A stretch of DNA of 64,000 nt, from the NCBI RefSeq assembly GCF_004216715.1, contig NZ_SGXG01000001.1, positions 682,001 to 746,000 of the forward strand, in the 5' to 3' direction. Each line of letters opens with the position of its first letter. The stretch's first letter is position 1. This DNA is from Cecembia calidifontis. GTDB lineage: Bacteria > Bacteroidota > Bacteroidia > Cytophagales > Cyclobacteriaceae. Made by a program: the position numbers and the translations under genes. Under the pieces are notes generated by a model. The model saw nothing but the letters and a program-made list of their open reading frames with translations. It was not told where the DNA came from and made no database searches. Below, piece after piece: positions 1 to 8,725 of the stretch.

Positions 1-559
1 CAATAATTCCTGAGCCACTTGCAGCAAATGATCCACTACCTTTTTGTGCTTTTGGGCTTGTTTCCAAAATCTCCCAATGCTTACCTGAATCTCGTGAAAC
101 CAAAATTTTCCATCTCCCTCCAACCTCATCTCCAATGACATAACCATGAGTTTTGAAAAAAGCCATCCCATCAAAAAAATCATCATTACTGCCTCTATAA
201 ACCTCTTGCCAAGATTTGCCTCCATCCTCAGTCCTGTAAATCACGGCAGGTTGGCCTGAGGACATGGCAACTGCTGTAGAGGCATCAAATCCTTCTATAT
301 CTCTAAAGTCCACCGAATCCATTCCTGCAATCACACCATGTTCCCAAGACTGTCCTGCATCCAAAGTACGAAGCCAGGTTCCATTGGATCCGGAAGCCCA
401 AATAATCCTTTCGGTTAATGGAGAAAGCCCCCTTAAGGAGGTGGTGACAGGTGTTTCTATCACCTCCCAGCCTTTAGGCTTTTCAATCTTTTGTCTTTTT
501 TCTCCAGCACTACAGGAATAAAAAAGAAATAGGAACAACAGTAAGTAAACTAAGCGCAT
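1..559 (-). CDS. YCF48/WD40-type lipoprotein, partial (3' end beyond window)
   Basis: I read this from the minus strand; the start codon is at 559-557 and the frame stays open to the left edge, so the C terminus is missing. The N terminus is a short hydrophobic stretch ending in a lipobox-like FYSC with Cys16, which predicts an exported, lipid-anchored protein. The rest has the repeated pattern of YCF48-like beta-propellers (for example YRTEDGGKSW and SRDSGKHWE). Its ATG overlaps the TAA of the upstream TIM-barrel gene by one base (TAATG), so the two are probably translationally coupled. In plants and cyanobacteria the YCF48 fold assists photosystem II assembly; in Bacteroidetes such proteins have no assigned role. 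Function unknown. Confidence 0.8.
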   Translation of the reverse strand, partial: MRLVYLLLFLFLFYSCSAGEKRQKIEKPKGWEVIETPVTTSLRGLSPLTERIIWASGSNGTWLRTLDAGQSWEHGVIAGMDSVDFRDIEGFDASTAVAMSSGQPAVIYRTEDGGKSWQEVYRGSNDDFFDGMAFFKTHGYVIGDEVGGRWKILVSRDSGKHWEILETSPKAQKGSGSFAASGSGII

Positions 560-1476
560 TATTTAAACTGATCAACTTTTCTATAAGCAGCTATCAAAGC
601 CTCCTCCCCCTCTTTGCCAGGTCCGGCATTCCCATGCTCCATTCCAAGAATTCCTTTATAGCCTTTCTTATCAATATGCTTGAAAACATTGAGATAATTG
701 ATTTCTCCTGTTCCAGGCTCTTTCCTTCCTGGATTATCACCGATCTGAATATAGGCAATTTCGTCCCAACAAGCATCCATATTGGGAATCAGGTTCCCCT
801 CATTTCTTTGCATGTGGTAGATATCATACAAAATTTTGCACGCAGGACTGTCCACAGCCTTACAAATGGCATAAGTTTGATCAGAATGTCTCAGGAAAAG
901 CTCAGGCGTATCACTCAGAGGTTCCAAGACCATCACCAAACCATGAGGTTCAAATACATCAGCACCTCTTTTCAGAGCCTCAATCACATTTCCTGTCTGA
1001 ATCCCAATTGGCAACCGCCTTTCAAAGAATCCAGGAACAACAGTTGCCCATTTGGCATTGACCCTTTTGGCCGCTTCAACGGAACGCTTACAGGTATGGA
1101 CGAAATTGTCAATAAATTCCTGTTTCCCGGTAGTGAGAGAGATTTTCCAATTATCTCCGCCATCCACCACAAATACCCCCATTCGCATCCCTAACTGCTC
1201 CAAGGTTTTTCCAATACGGTTTTGATCTTCCACGGACCTGGCCAACAAGCCATTGTCCTCTAAAGACCTGAATCCCTGATCAGCCATGAATTTTAACTGG
1301 TCTACCAAATCATCCCCGGAATGGGCTTTAAACATCCCAAAATGAGGCGCATAATCCAGGTTAAAAGTAGCTTTGGAAAGAGGGGTCTTGGCTGTCTTAC
1401 CAAAAGAAGTCCCTGCTGCCGTAAAAGCCAGAGCACTTCCCAGACCCAAGCTCTTTATGAAATTCCTTCTCTGCAT
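559..1476 (-). CDS. Tat-exported sugar phosphate isomerase/epimerase (hydroxypyruvate isomerase-like TIM barrel)
   Basis: The protein has 305 residues. It opens with a twin-arginine signal (QRRNFIK, residues 2-8) followed by a hydrophobic segment, so it is expected to be folded in the cytoplasm and exported. The remainder matches the xylose-isomerase-like TIM-barrel superfamily: VLEPLSD, then KILYDIYHMQ and YIQIGDNPGR, which carry the acidic and histidine metal ligands typical of the hydroxypyruvate isomerase group. It starts two bases after the oxidoreductase upstream and overlaps the next gene by one base, so it belongs to a tight operon. Known relatives isomerise or epimerise small sugar derivatives. 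The pairing with a Gfo/Idh/MocA enzyme is common for sugar or inositol-like substrates, but the substrate cannot be read from sequence. Confidence 0.85.
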   Translation of the reverse strand: MQRRNFIKSLGLGSALAFTAAGTSFGKTAKTPLSKATFNLDYAPHFGMFKAHSGDDLVDQLKFMADQGFRSLEDNGLLARSVEDQNRIGKTLEQLGMRMGVFVVDGGDNWKISLTTGKQEFIDNFVHTCKRSVEAAKRVNAKWATVVPGFFERRLPIGIQTGNVIEALKRGADVFEPHGLVMVLEPLSDTPELFLRHSDQTYAICKAVDSPACKILYDIYHMQRNEGNLIPNMDACWDEIAYIQIGDNPGRKEPGTGEINYLNVFKHIDKKGYKGILGMEHGNAGPGKEGEEALIAAYRKVDQFK

Positions 1477-1478
1477 AA

Positions 1479-2798
1479 TTATATAACTTTTGTCATTCCG
1501 GGTATAGCATAAGGATAATAGCCGTCTTCTTTTGGGAGTACTTTGGGCAAAGCATCCCAGGCCAATCTTTCAGGCATCAGGTCTATGTTGGAATTCAGGG
1601 CTTCTTCCCAACTAATTTCTTTTCCTGAATAGGTGGCATATCGTCCCAAAATAGCCGTCATAGTGCTTTTTGCAGCGTTTTCTGCATCGGCAAACCTATA
1701 TTCTCCCTTCACAATGGCATCAAACAATTCATCATGTTCCACTTGGTAAGGGTTGGGGTTATTCTCCCTGTTGTGGTTGTAAATATCCTTTCCATCCCAA
1801 GCCTTCAAAATACCTTGGTTTCCACCTCCCAGATACACATTACCTTTGGTACCTTGAAACCTTTCATCTACCCTATTGGTAGCTCCTGGAAAATGCCTGC
1901 ATTCACTAAAGATCACCGTTCCATCGGCATAAGTGAAAGTAACCGAATGATGATCAAATATTTCCCCGTGATCCTTTCCGGTTCTTACTTGCCTGCCGCC
2001 GGTTCCATATGCCTTTACCGGGTAGCTGTTTTTCACCCAATTGGCCACATCCAAATTGTGTACATGCTGCTCCACGATATGGTCACCACACAACCAATTG
2101 AAATAGTACCAATTGCGCATTTGATATTCCATCTCAGTTTGTCCAGGTTGACGGGCATTGACCCATACCCCTCCGTCATTCCAGTAAACCTGTCCACCGA
2201 TAATATCTCCCACCGCCCCATCATGGATTCTTTTGATAGTTTCACGGTAATTAGATTGGTAATGCCGCTGAAGTCCCACCACCACATTCAATTTTTTCTT
2301 TTTTGCTTCTTCAGCCGCTGCAAGAACTCTTCTGATCCCCACCGCATCTACTGCAACAGGCTTTTCCATAAAAATCTGCTTGCCCTGTTTGACAGATTCT
2401 TCAAAATGATCCGGCCTAAATCCCGGAGGAGCTGCCAAAATCACCACGTCGGCCAATTTGATAGCTTCTTTATACCCTTCAAAACCTACGAATTTCCTTT
2501 CCTCAGGAACATCTACTTTATCTTTTCCGTACTTATTAAAAATAGGTTCATAACTTTTGTCAATCCTATCACGGAAAGCATCTGCCATGGCCACCAATTT
2601 GATATTGTGGCCGGTATCAAATGCCTGGAAGACCGCTCCTGTGCCCCTTCCACCACAGCCAATGACGGCCAATTTGATTACATCTGAACCGGAGGCATAG
2701 GCTCCAGGTATATGGAAGGGCTGTATCATCAGGCCACCTGTCACCAAGGCAGATGTTTTTAAGAAATCCCTTCTAGGATTATTGCTTGGGTTTTTCAT
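1479..2798 (-). CDS. Tat-exported Gfo/Idh/MocA-family oxidoreductase
   Basis: The 439-residue protein begins with a twin-arginine signal (PRRDFLK, about residues 8-14). A Rossmann dinucleotide-binding segment follows (IKLAVIGCGGRGTG, about 41-54), then the family's EKPVAVD segment (about 145-151), whose lysine is the usual catalytic residue. The C-terminal half has the alpha/beta fold typical of periplasmic Gfo/Idh/MocA proteins of Bacteroidetes and Planctomycetes. Many exported members carry a tightly bound NAD(P) and act on sugars without free cofactor; that is family knowledge, not something shown here. The stop codon lies two bases from the start of the TIM-barrel gene. Substrate unknown. 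Confidence 0.88.
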   Translation of the reverse strand: MKNPSNNPRRDFLKTSALVTGGLMIQPFHIPGAYASGSDVIKLAVIGCGGRGTGAVFQAFDTGHNIKLVAMADAFRDRIDKSYEPIFNKYGKDKVDVPEERKFVGFEGYKEAIKLADVVILAAPPGFRPDHFEESVKQGKQIFMEKPVAVDAVGIRRVLAAAEEAKKKKLNVVVGLQRHYQSNYRETIKRIHDGAVGDIIGGQVYWNDGGVWVNARQPGQTEMEYQMRNWYYFNWLCGDHIVEQHVHNLDVANWVKNSYPVKAYGTGGRQVRTGKDHGEIFDHHSVTFTYADGTVIFSECRHFPGATNRVDERFQGTKGNVYLGGGNQGILKAWDGKDIYNHNRENNPNPYQVEHDELFDAIVKGEYRFADAENAAKSTMTAILGRYATYSGKEISWEEALNSNIDLMPERLAWDALPKVLPKEDGYYPYAIPGMTKVI

Positions 2799-2846
2799 AG
2801 GTTTATGGTTAAATGGTTAATTATTTATTGATAAGTTAAATGGCAT

Positions 2847-3830
2847 CTAATAATCGGCAATGGGTGCCTTATTATAGTAAGCCATAATTTCTTCCTGGCT
2901 TGGCGGATGAAGGGGCCTGACCACCCTTAAACCTAAAAATGGTGCTTCAGGAAACCACCATTGACTTTTTGGGATTTGTGGGTCAATACGCTTCCAATCG
3001 GGTTTGGAGTAAAATCTTTTAGCAGTCCTCAAATCCTCAGGTTCACTTTTATAATGTCCTCCACGAATGGCCCCGGGATAAAGCGATTGAACAGGGACTA
3101 TAGGGTCTTTGGAGATACCAGATTTTCTGTTTTGATAGGCATTTTCCACATATTGGTCTGAGGTCCATTCCATTACATTTCCCAAAATGTCATATAAACC
3201 CAAAGGATTTGGAAGTTTCTTTCCCACAGGGTGGGTAGTACCGTTGGAATTACCGGCAAACCAGGCATATTTGTCTAATTGGGAAGGATCATCACCAAAG
3301 AAATATTTGGTTTTGGACCCTGCTCTGGCGGCATATTCCCATTCTGCCTCGGTAGGTAATCTATAGAATATACCGGTCTTGAGGTACAGCCATTTGCAAA
3401 ATTGAATCGCACCGTATTGGGTCATGCCTATGGCAGGCATATGCTCTTTGCCCATACCAAAGGTCATATCCAAATAGGGAATACTGGGCCTGCTAAGTCC
3501 ATCCACTTGTGGGGAAAGTGGTTTTTCAGAAACGGCAAGCTCAAAATTTTTATCCAGAAAGAGTTCAAATATGTCCCATGTAATCTCATGTGTTCCCATC
3601 CAAAAGGGCGATAGTTCAACTTTGTGTACCGGCATTTCTTCATTTGCTCCGGTACTGCCCATTTCAAAGACCCCTCCAGGTATAGGTACCATATCAAAAG
3701 ACAAAGCAGTATCCGGGATCTTTTGGGAATAAGGTTTGAAATCATTGAAAGGAACAGCTATCCAGGACCAAAGGATTAACAATCCCACAGCCAAGGAAAA
3801 CGAAATATAAAAGGACTTACCTATTCTCAT
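2847..3830 (-). CDS. SUMF1/formylglycine-generating-enzyme-fold protein lacking the catalytic cysteines
   Basis: The ATG at 3830 gives 327 residues (a TTG at 3860 would add ten). An N-terminal hydrophobic segment (SFSLAVGLLILWSWIAV) acts as signal or anchor. The FGE-sulfatase fold is clear: VPIPGGVFEMGS, RLPTEAEWEYAARAG, GNVMEWTSD and a final LGLRVVRP. Genuine formylglycine-generating enzymes carry a cysteine pair in the segment after the RGGS-type motif; here that stretch reads IRGGHYKSEPEDLRTAKRF and has no cysteine. There is no sulfatase nearby either. A structural or substrate-binding role, as in GldK-type proteins, is more likely than sulfatase maturation. It stands 48 bases from the oxidoreductase and is probably in the same operon. 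Confidence 0.82.
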   Translation of the reverse strand: MRIGKSFYISFSLAVGLLILWSWIAVPFNDFKPYSQKIPDTALSFDMVPIPGGVFEMGSTGANEEMPVHKVELSPFWMGTHEITWDIFELFLDKNFELAVSEKPLSPQVDGLSRPSIPYLDMTFGMGKEHMPAIGMTQYGAIQFCKWLYLKTGIFYRLPTEAEWEYAARAGSKTKYFFGDDPSQLDKYAWFAGNSNGTTHPVGKKLPNPLGLYDILGNVMEWTSDQYVENAYQNRKSGISKDPIVPVQSLYPGAIRGGHYKSEPEDLRTAKRFYSKPDWKRIDPQIPKSQWWFPEAPFLGLRVVRPLHPPSQEEIMAYYNKAPIADY

Positions 3831-3957
3831 TATTGCTTTATGTTTTGCATGACAGATCAAAGCGAAAAGAAAATTAAGGGAATCAATGGAATTTGAAAAG
3901 GATTTTAGTAGTTAGATCCAATATTATGATAATAAAATATGTAGAAATGCAAGATTA

Positions 3958-5313
3958 TCATTTATTGAAGATATTGTTACTTATCCCTAGTTTGTTTATT
4001 ACATGTAAACCAATTTTTTCACCCAAGGCCTGTCCAGAAGTTATACCATCTTTGAAATGAATTCCTCCATATATTCTAGAAATTGAAGCCTCTTCTGCTG
4101 CTTGTTTAAAAGATGTAAATCTTCTAGATTCAAGTCCATACTTAACTTCAACTGTATCAATGTAAATGAAATCGTTTCCAAAATACCTTGAAAGAACCTC
4201 GGCAGATGCAGTAGATATTACGGAATGGCCACTTGGATATTCAGGAAAAGGAGGTGTTTGCAAAAATGGCCTGTAACTTGGGTCTATTAGTTTCCTAATA
4301 GCCGATTCAGGCCTTATTCTATTGCTTCTATATTTTTCATCCCAACAAGAAATAAATGAATCAAAAAGTGTCAGGGCTAAGACAGTATTTATTTCTAAAC
4401 TTTTTTCAAAGTTTGTATTTGCTTGCTTACAAGCTATATTGGCAATACCCATCCAATGAGCACCAGGCGAGATTTTTTTGAGTCCAATCAATAAGTGTCC
4501 ATTATCATCAAGAGCAAACGGATTACAATCCCAAAAAGCAGCAATTTTCATCTTTTCATCTGTTAAAGATTGCTCATAAACATCTGCTGCAAGTTTAAAA
4601 AATAGGCTTTCTACATTTTCCTCATAATAAACAGGTGGTTCTGTTAAAAATTGGTTTGCGGAATCTAAAAAAAATGGTCTGAGGGTATTAAAATGAGGCT
4701 CAACCGCTGGAAAATAACCTGGGGGTGTTGGATACCATTCCCCAATTACGTTACTTGGCTCATAACGAGGAAGAGAACTTATTTTTGAATATCCGTCAGT
4801 TTTAGAATAATCCAGAATATGATCAGCAACTGTTATACTGTATGCTTCTGTTGAAGATAATATTTTCCTTGAGACGCCTTCAATCAAAGCCTTTTTTTTG
4901 ACATCATTCAAATAAATCGTAAGTTTTTCTCCAGATGGTTGAATTGATTTCGCTGTATAAAGCATAGATAAAATTGCAGCTAATTTGAAATCAATATTTT
5001 CAACTGCATTTTTGTTCACTGGTCTCTTGTATTCTTTGATTGACGCTAAAACCAGGTCCCCTTCTTTGTAAATAGGGCTTAAGGCCTCCAAACCAGCTAA
5101 ACTAATATAAGCAAAAAATCGGCTTGCTAATGGCGGATTTGTCACATCATGTACCATAACTTGCGTTACTTCATCTATCACTTTTGCTATTTCAACATGG
5201 GTATAGTTTATTTCCTTGACTTTCGGTTTACAAGAACCAATACAAAAAGAAAATATCAAAAAAATAATGGCAAGATCTCTTATTCTAAGAAATTTAAGAA
5301 AATTACTTTTCAT
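3958..5313 (-). CDS. Vanadium-dependent haloperoxidase / PAP2-type acid phosphatase lipoprotein
   Basis: The protein has 451 residues with a lipoprotein signal ending at Cys28 (FCIGSC). All three parts of the vanadium haloperoxidase/acid phosphatase signature are present: KX6RP at K327-R334-P335, PSGH at 360-363, and SRX5HX3D at S412-R413-H419-D422. These residues hold the oxyanion (vanadate or phosphate), and one histidine is covalently engaged with it. Vanadate-loaded members oxidise halides with peroxide to hypohalous acid; others are phosphatases, and sequence alone does not separate the two. Its start overlaps the 3' end of the VCBS gene by 11 bases, which suggests coupled translation. 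It should sit on the periplasmic or outer-surface side of a membrane. Confidence 0.9.
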   Translation of the reverse strand: MKSNFLKFLRIRDLAIIFLIFSFCIGSCKPKVKEINYTHVEIAKVIDEVTQVMVHDVTNPPLASRFFAYISLAGLEALSPIYKEGDLVLASIKEYKRPVNKNAVENIDFKLAAILSMLYTAKSIQPSGEKLTIYLNDVKKKALIEGVSRKILSSTEAYSITVADHILDYSKTDGYSKISSLPRYEPSNVIGEWYPTPPGYFPAVEPHFNTLRPFFLDSANQFLTEPPVYYEENVESLFFKLAADVYEQSLTDEKMKIAAFWDCNPFALDDNGHLLIGLKKISPGAHWMGIANIACKQANTNFEKSLEINTVLALTLFDSFISCWDEKYRSNRIRPESAIRKLIDPSYRPFLQTPPFPEYPSGHSVISTASAEVLSRYFGNDFIYIDTVEVKYGLESRRFTSFKQAAEEASISRIYGGIHFKDGITSGQALGEKIGLHVINKLGISNNIFNK

Positions 5314-8300
5314 AAACTTGAAGTGAACTATCTAAAACATTAACAACTACCTTATTTTTTCCAATTTTTACAGCATTTCGACTTTCACCTGCAATATTGA
5401 ACCCTGATTTATTTTGAGGAATGTATTTTGGATTATTTAAATCCTTTATACTTATCAAGACCCCGAAATTAGCATCAATCTTCCCTATTCTTAACCTTGA
5501 TTTTTCTTGATTCCCTAGAAACAATAAATATTCCTCACCAAAATGATCAATAAACACCACTTTATGTGTAGGGGCATATTGGACTTGAATAGGAAGTTTA
5601 ACTTCTTGAAAGAAATTATCTTTTCCCAAAACAAACATTTTAGTGTCTAAATAGTATGCTTTAAGATGGCCTGCTCCCTTTAGCTCATCTTTTGAAAAGA
5701 TATCATCTATTTTCGCATCCGCATAACTTTCGTAAGAATTAAATTTAGATCTTAAAAATGTGAAATGGTCCAATAATTCATCCCTTGTGAGAAATGGATA
5801 AGAAATCCCATTTACATAAGAAGTTAAGATTGGGTCAATAGAACCGTTTTGGTCAAAATCTTTAAAAAATAGCTGAAGAGGTTCATCAATACTTGCCTTG
5901 AATTGGCTATTAAGCCCATAATTACCTACTATAAGTACCTTTTGACCTCCGACTTCCTCAAGTTCAACTGTATTCCACCATCCTCTATATTCTTGCTCCA
6001 AATATTTTGAAGTAACATTTACAAATCTTCCTCCATTGAATGCATAAATTGAAATTGGCATCCATTCACCAACAAGAATTAACTCTTCTTGGCCATCACC
6101 ATTTAGATCAAACCATTTCGCATCTTTTACTATTCCAAAATTTTTTAATTCAGGAAAATATTTAGATGTAACATCCTCAAAAAATCCGTCTTTTTTATTT
6201 TTCAAAATATAACTGTTAGATGAAAGAGGGTAGTGACCTGGAATTACACCTGATCCGATAAATAAATCCGGAAAACCATCATTATCAAAATCACTGGAAA
6301 TCACAACATTAGTTGGAGAAAGCATTATCGGCAAGGCATCTTCTTTTCTATAGAAATCACCATTACCATCATTAAGGTAAAGCCTATCTTGCAATCTTAA
6401 ATCATTTGGAATTAAATTACCATATCCTCCGCTTCCTATATAAATATCCATCCGTCCATCACCATTTGCATCAAAAATTAAAGCGGCAGTATCTTCAAAA
6501 TTAATAGAATTATCAACACTTTTTTCTTTTGTTACATTATGGAAAACACCATTTCTATTTTGAAAAAAAATTTGAACTGATTGACCAATAAAACCTCCAA
6601 CTACTATATCCTCCAATCCATCACCATTTAAATCACCATTTGCCATTGCAAGTTTTGTACCTGAAATTGGGTTTGGTACCAAGGGTTGTCTTTTGAAATC
6701 ATTGAAAATTGAGGAATGAACAATCTCACCTATTGAATCTGAATTCCTAAAAATTGGTTTTCCTGTTTTTTCAGAATTTCTCAATTCTTGATTTTTAGAA
6801 TTTCTTTGATCCAATATAAGTCTTGAATTACTTTTAATATTTTTAACAGTTTCTGACTTTCCACCTGGCCATATAATAACCAAAGAATCTATTTCTGAAA
6901 TGGAACCTAATCCAAAATGAATTTTATAAGAAACACTTGATTGATATCCTCTTGTAGGCATCTGTTCTTGCATTTGAAGATTATTTCCTTCATAAAGATA
7001 AATTCTAGCTCCAATACCAAATTGATTTTCCCCATCTCCCTTTAGTTCTATCTGAAGCCAATTTAAAGGTAGGGTTTCCTGAGTCTGATTTTTATAAATG
7101 AAGGCTGGAGAATCAACATTATTAATAATTAGTTCAAGATCTCCATCATTATCTAAATCAGCGTAAGCAGCACCATTGCTGTTGACAGGATTAAAAAGAC
7201 CCCAATCTTTTGTTACATTTATAAAACCTTCTTCTCTATTATTTTTAAACACATAATTTGAAATGTCGGATGCCGGAATCTTTGATACCAATTCAAGAAT
7301 ATTTTCACGTTTTAAATTCCCTCTATGATTCTGAATAAAATCACCCATATACCTTAAAAAATCTAAGTTTGTATAATCTCTTCTATATCCGTTACTGACA
7401 AATAAATCTTTCCAACCATCATTATCAAAATCAGCAAACAATGCAGCCCAACTCCAATCAGTATTTGAAACACCAGAAATTTGGCCAATTTCACTAAACC
7501 GGCCGTTCCCATTGTTTAGGTGAAGCATGTTTCTCATGTATTGGTGATGCAATCCCACATTTACAATAAATTGGTATTTCTCAAAATTATCTGGGCTCAT
7601 CAATAATTTTTGTCGTCGATTATCCTCTGGCAACATGTCTAAAGTATAAATATCAATTAGACCATCATTATTAAAATCTGCCAACTCATTCCCCATTGAA
7701 AACTGCGAAATATGCCCCAATGCATATTGACTAAGTTCAGAAAATGTTCCATCACCATTGTTAAAATAAAGGTAATCAGTTGCTGTATAATCATTACTTA
7801 CATAAATGTCCAGATAACCATTACCATTTAAATCTGCTGCCCCAACGCCAAGCCCATATGAAAGAGCAGAATTCTTTATACCTGCCGCTTCAGTAATTTC
7901 AATAAATTTACCTTGATCATTTCTGAAAAGTTGGGAACCAGAAGGATCTTTTCTACTTAAAAGATCTTTAGTACTTGATTCATCAAGTACTGGCAGGGAT
8001 TTCGGATTATGGTTAAGTAAGAACATATCCAAATCACCATCTAAATCAAAATCAAAAAAAAGGGCCTGAGTTGAATAAGAGTCAATATCAAGTCCAAATA
8101 CTTCTGACTTTTCTTCAAATATGGGCATTCCGTTTTTATCTAATCCCTGATGAATAAATAACTGATTTTTTCTTTTTTCAGGTGGAAGATTACCCGAATA
8201 ACAAACATAAATATCCAACCAACCATCTCCATTAACATCTGCCATTGTTACACCTGTCGTCCACGGACCTTCTCTCCCTCCGACACCTGCTATATCTGTA

Positions 8301-8638
8301 ATATCATCAAATTTTAAATCGCCTCTGTTTAAGTATAATGCGTTGGAAACCATATTTCCTGTAAAATATATATCATCCAACCCATCATTGTTTAGATCGC
8401 CAATAGCAACCCCACCACCATTATAAAAATACTCATACATCAAAACATTGGTATTAAGACCCTCCGTAAGTTGATTACGGAAGCTTATACCAGATTCAAC
8501 TGGACTCAACAATTCAAAAATTCTTGGACCTTGTTTAACCTCATTGCTAGAATAATTTTTAAAATTTTGGCAGGATATAACTCCTAAAATAAATATTAGA
8601 AATATAGCTCTATAATAAAGGAAGTAGTAGATACTCAT
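5303..8638 (-). CDS. VCBS/FG-GAP repeat lipoprotein with ASPIC/UnbV domain (CRTAC1-like)
   Basis: This 1111-residue lipoprotein has its lipid-anchor cysteine at about residue 23 (VISC). I count twelve calcium-binding loops of the DxDxDG type, such as DLNNDGLDD, DVNGDGWLD, DFDNDGWKD, DANGDGRMD and DFDQNGSID, seven before and five after a central ASPIC/UnbV segment. That segment contains LPLNWLQIELKG, GIGARIYLY, TRGYQSS and IIWPGGKSE. The repeats should build two calcium-stabilised beta-propellers. Proteins of this type are frequent partners of SusC/SusD pairs in Bacteroidetes and probably bind substrate at the surface, but no function is established. It follows susD after 87 bases containing a hairpin and overlaps the haloperoxidase gene. 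Confidence 0.9.
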   Translation of the reverse strand: MSIYYFLYYRAIFLIFILGVISCQNFKNYSSNEVKQGPRIFELLSPVESGISFRNQLTEGLNTNVLMYEYFYNGGGVAIGDLNNDGLDDIYFTGNMVSNALYLNRGDLKFDDITDIAGVGGREGPWTTGVTMADVNGDGWLDIYVCYSGNLPPEKRKNQLFIHQGLDKNGMPIFEEKSEVFGLDIDSYSTQALFFDFDLDGDLDMFLLNHNPKSLPVLDESSTKDLLSRKDPSGSQLFRNDQGKFIEITEAAGIKNSALSYGLGVGAADLNGNGYLDIYVSNDYTATDYLYFNNGDGTFSELSQYALGHISQFSMGNELADFNNDGLIDIYTLDMLPEDNRRQKLLMSPDNFEKYQFIVNVGLHHQYMRNMLHLNNGNGRFSEIGQISGVSNTDWSWAALFADFDNDGWKDLFVSNGYRRDYTNLDFLRYMGDFIQNHRGNLKRENILELVSKIPASDISNYVFKNNREEGFINVTKDWGLFNPVNSNGAAYADLDNDGDLELIINNVDSPAFIYKNQTQETLPLNWLQIELKGDGENQFGIGARIYLYEGNNLQMQEQMPTRGYQSSVSYKIHFGLGSISEIDSLVIIWPGGKSETVKNIKSNSRLILDQRNSKNQELRNSEKTGKPIFRNSDSIGEIVHSSIFNDFKRQPLVPNPISGTKLAMANGDLNGDGLEDIVVGGFIGQSVQIFFQNRNGVFHNVTKEKSVDNSINFEDTAALIFDANGDGRMDIYIGSGGYGNLIPNDLRLQDRLYLNDGNGDFYRKEDALPIMLSPTNVVISSDFDNDGFPDLFIGSGVIPGHYPLSSNSYILKNKKDGFFEDVTSKYFPELKNFGIVKDAKWFDLNGDGQEELILVGEWMPISIYAFNGGRFVNVTSKYLEQEYRGWWNTVELEEVGGQKVLIVGNYGLNSQFKASIDEPLQLFFKDFDQNGSIDPILTSYVNGISYPFLTRDELLDHFTFLRSKFNSYESYADAKIDDIFSKDELKGAGHLKAYYLDTKMFVLGKDNFFQEVKLPIQVQYAPTHKVVFIDHFGEEYLLFLGNQEKSRLRIGKIDANFGVLISIKDLNNPKYIPQNKSGFNIAGESRNAVKIGKNKVVVNVLDSSLQVYEK

Positions 8639-8659
8639 TATTTTAATTTCTTATAGAAA

Positions 8660-8702
8660 AGCAACTTAGCCAATTCATCTAAGTGATGTTAGCTAAGCTG
8701 CT
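8660..8702 (-). terminator. Intercistronic hairpin between susD and the VCBS gene
   Basis: The arms 8660-8670 and 8692-8702 pair in ten of eleven positions around a 21-base loop. On the minus (transcribed) strand the stem is followed by TTTTC, a weak T-tract. It could terminate part of the transcripts after susCD or protect their 3' ends, so that the downstream genes are expressed less than the transporter. Confidence 0.5.
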
Positions 8703-8725
8703 TAATTTACCCAATCAATCAATAT

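Noticed and set aside
1734..2687. Long plus-strand open frame (about 317 codons) opposite the Gfo/Idh/MocA gene
   Set aside because: It is the antisense shadow of a clear oxidoreductase gene; its translation has no domain, signal or conserved pattern.
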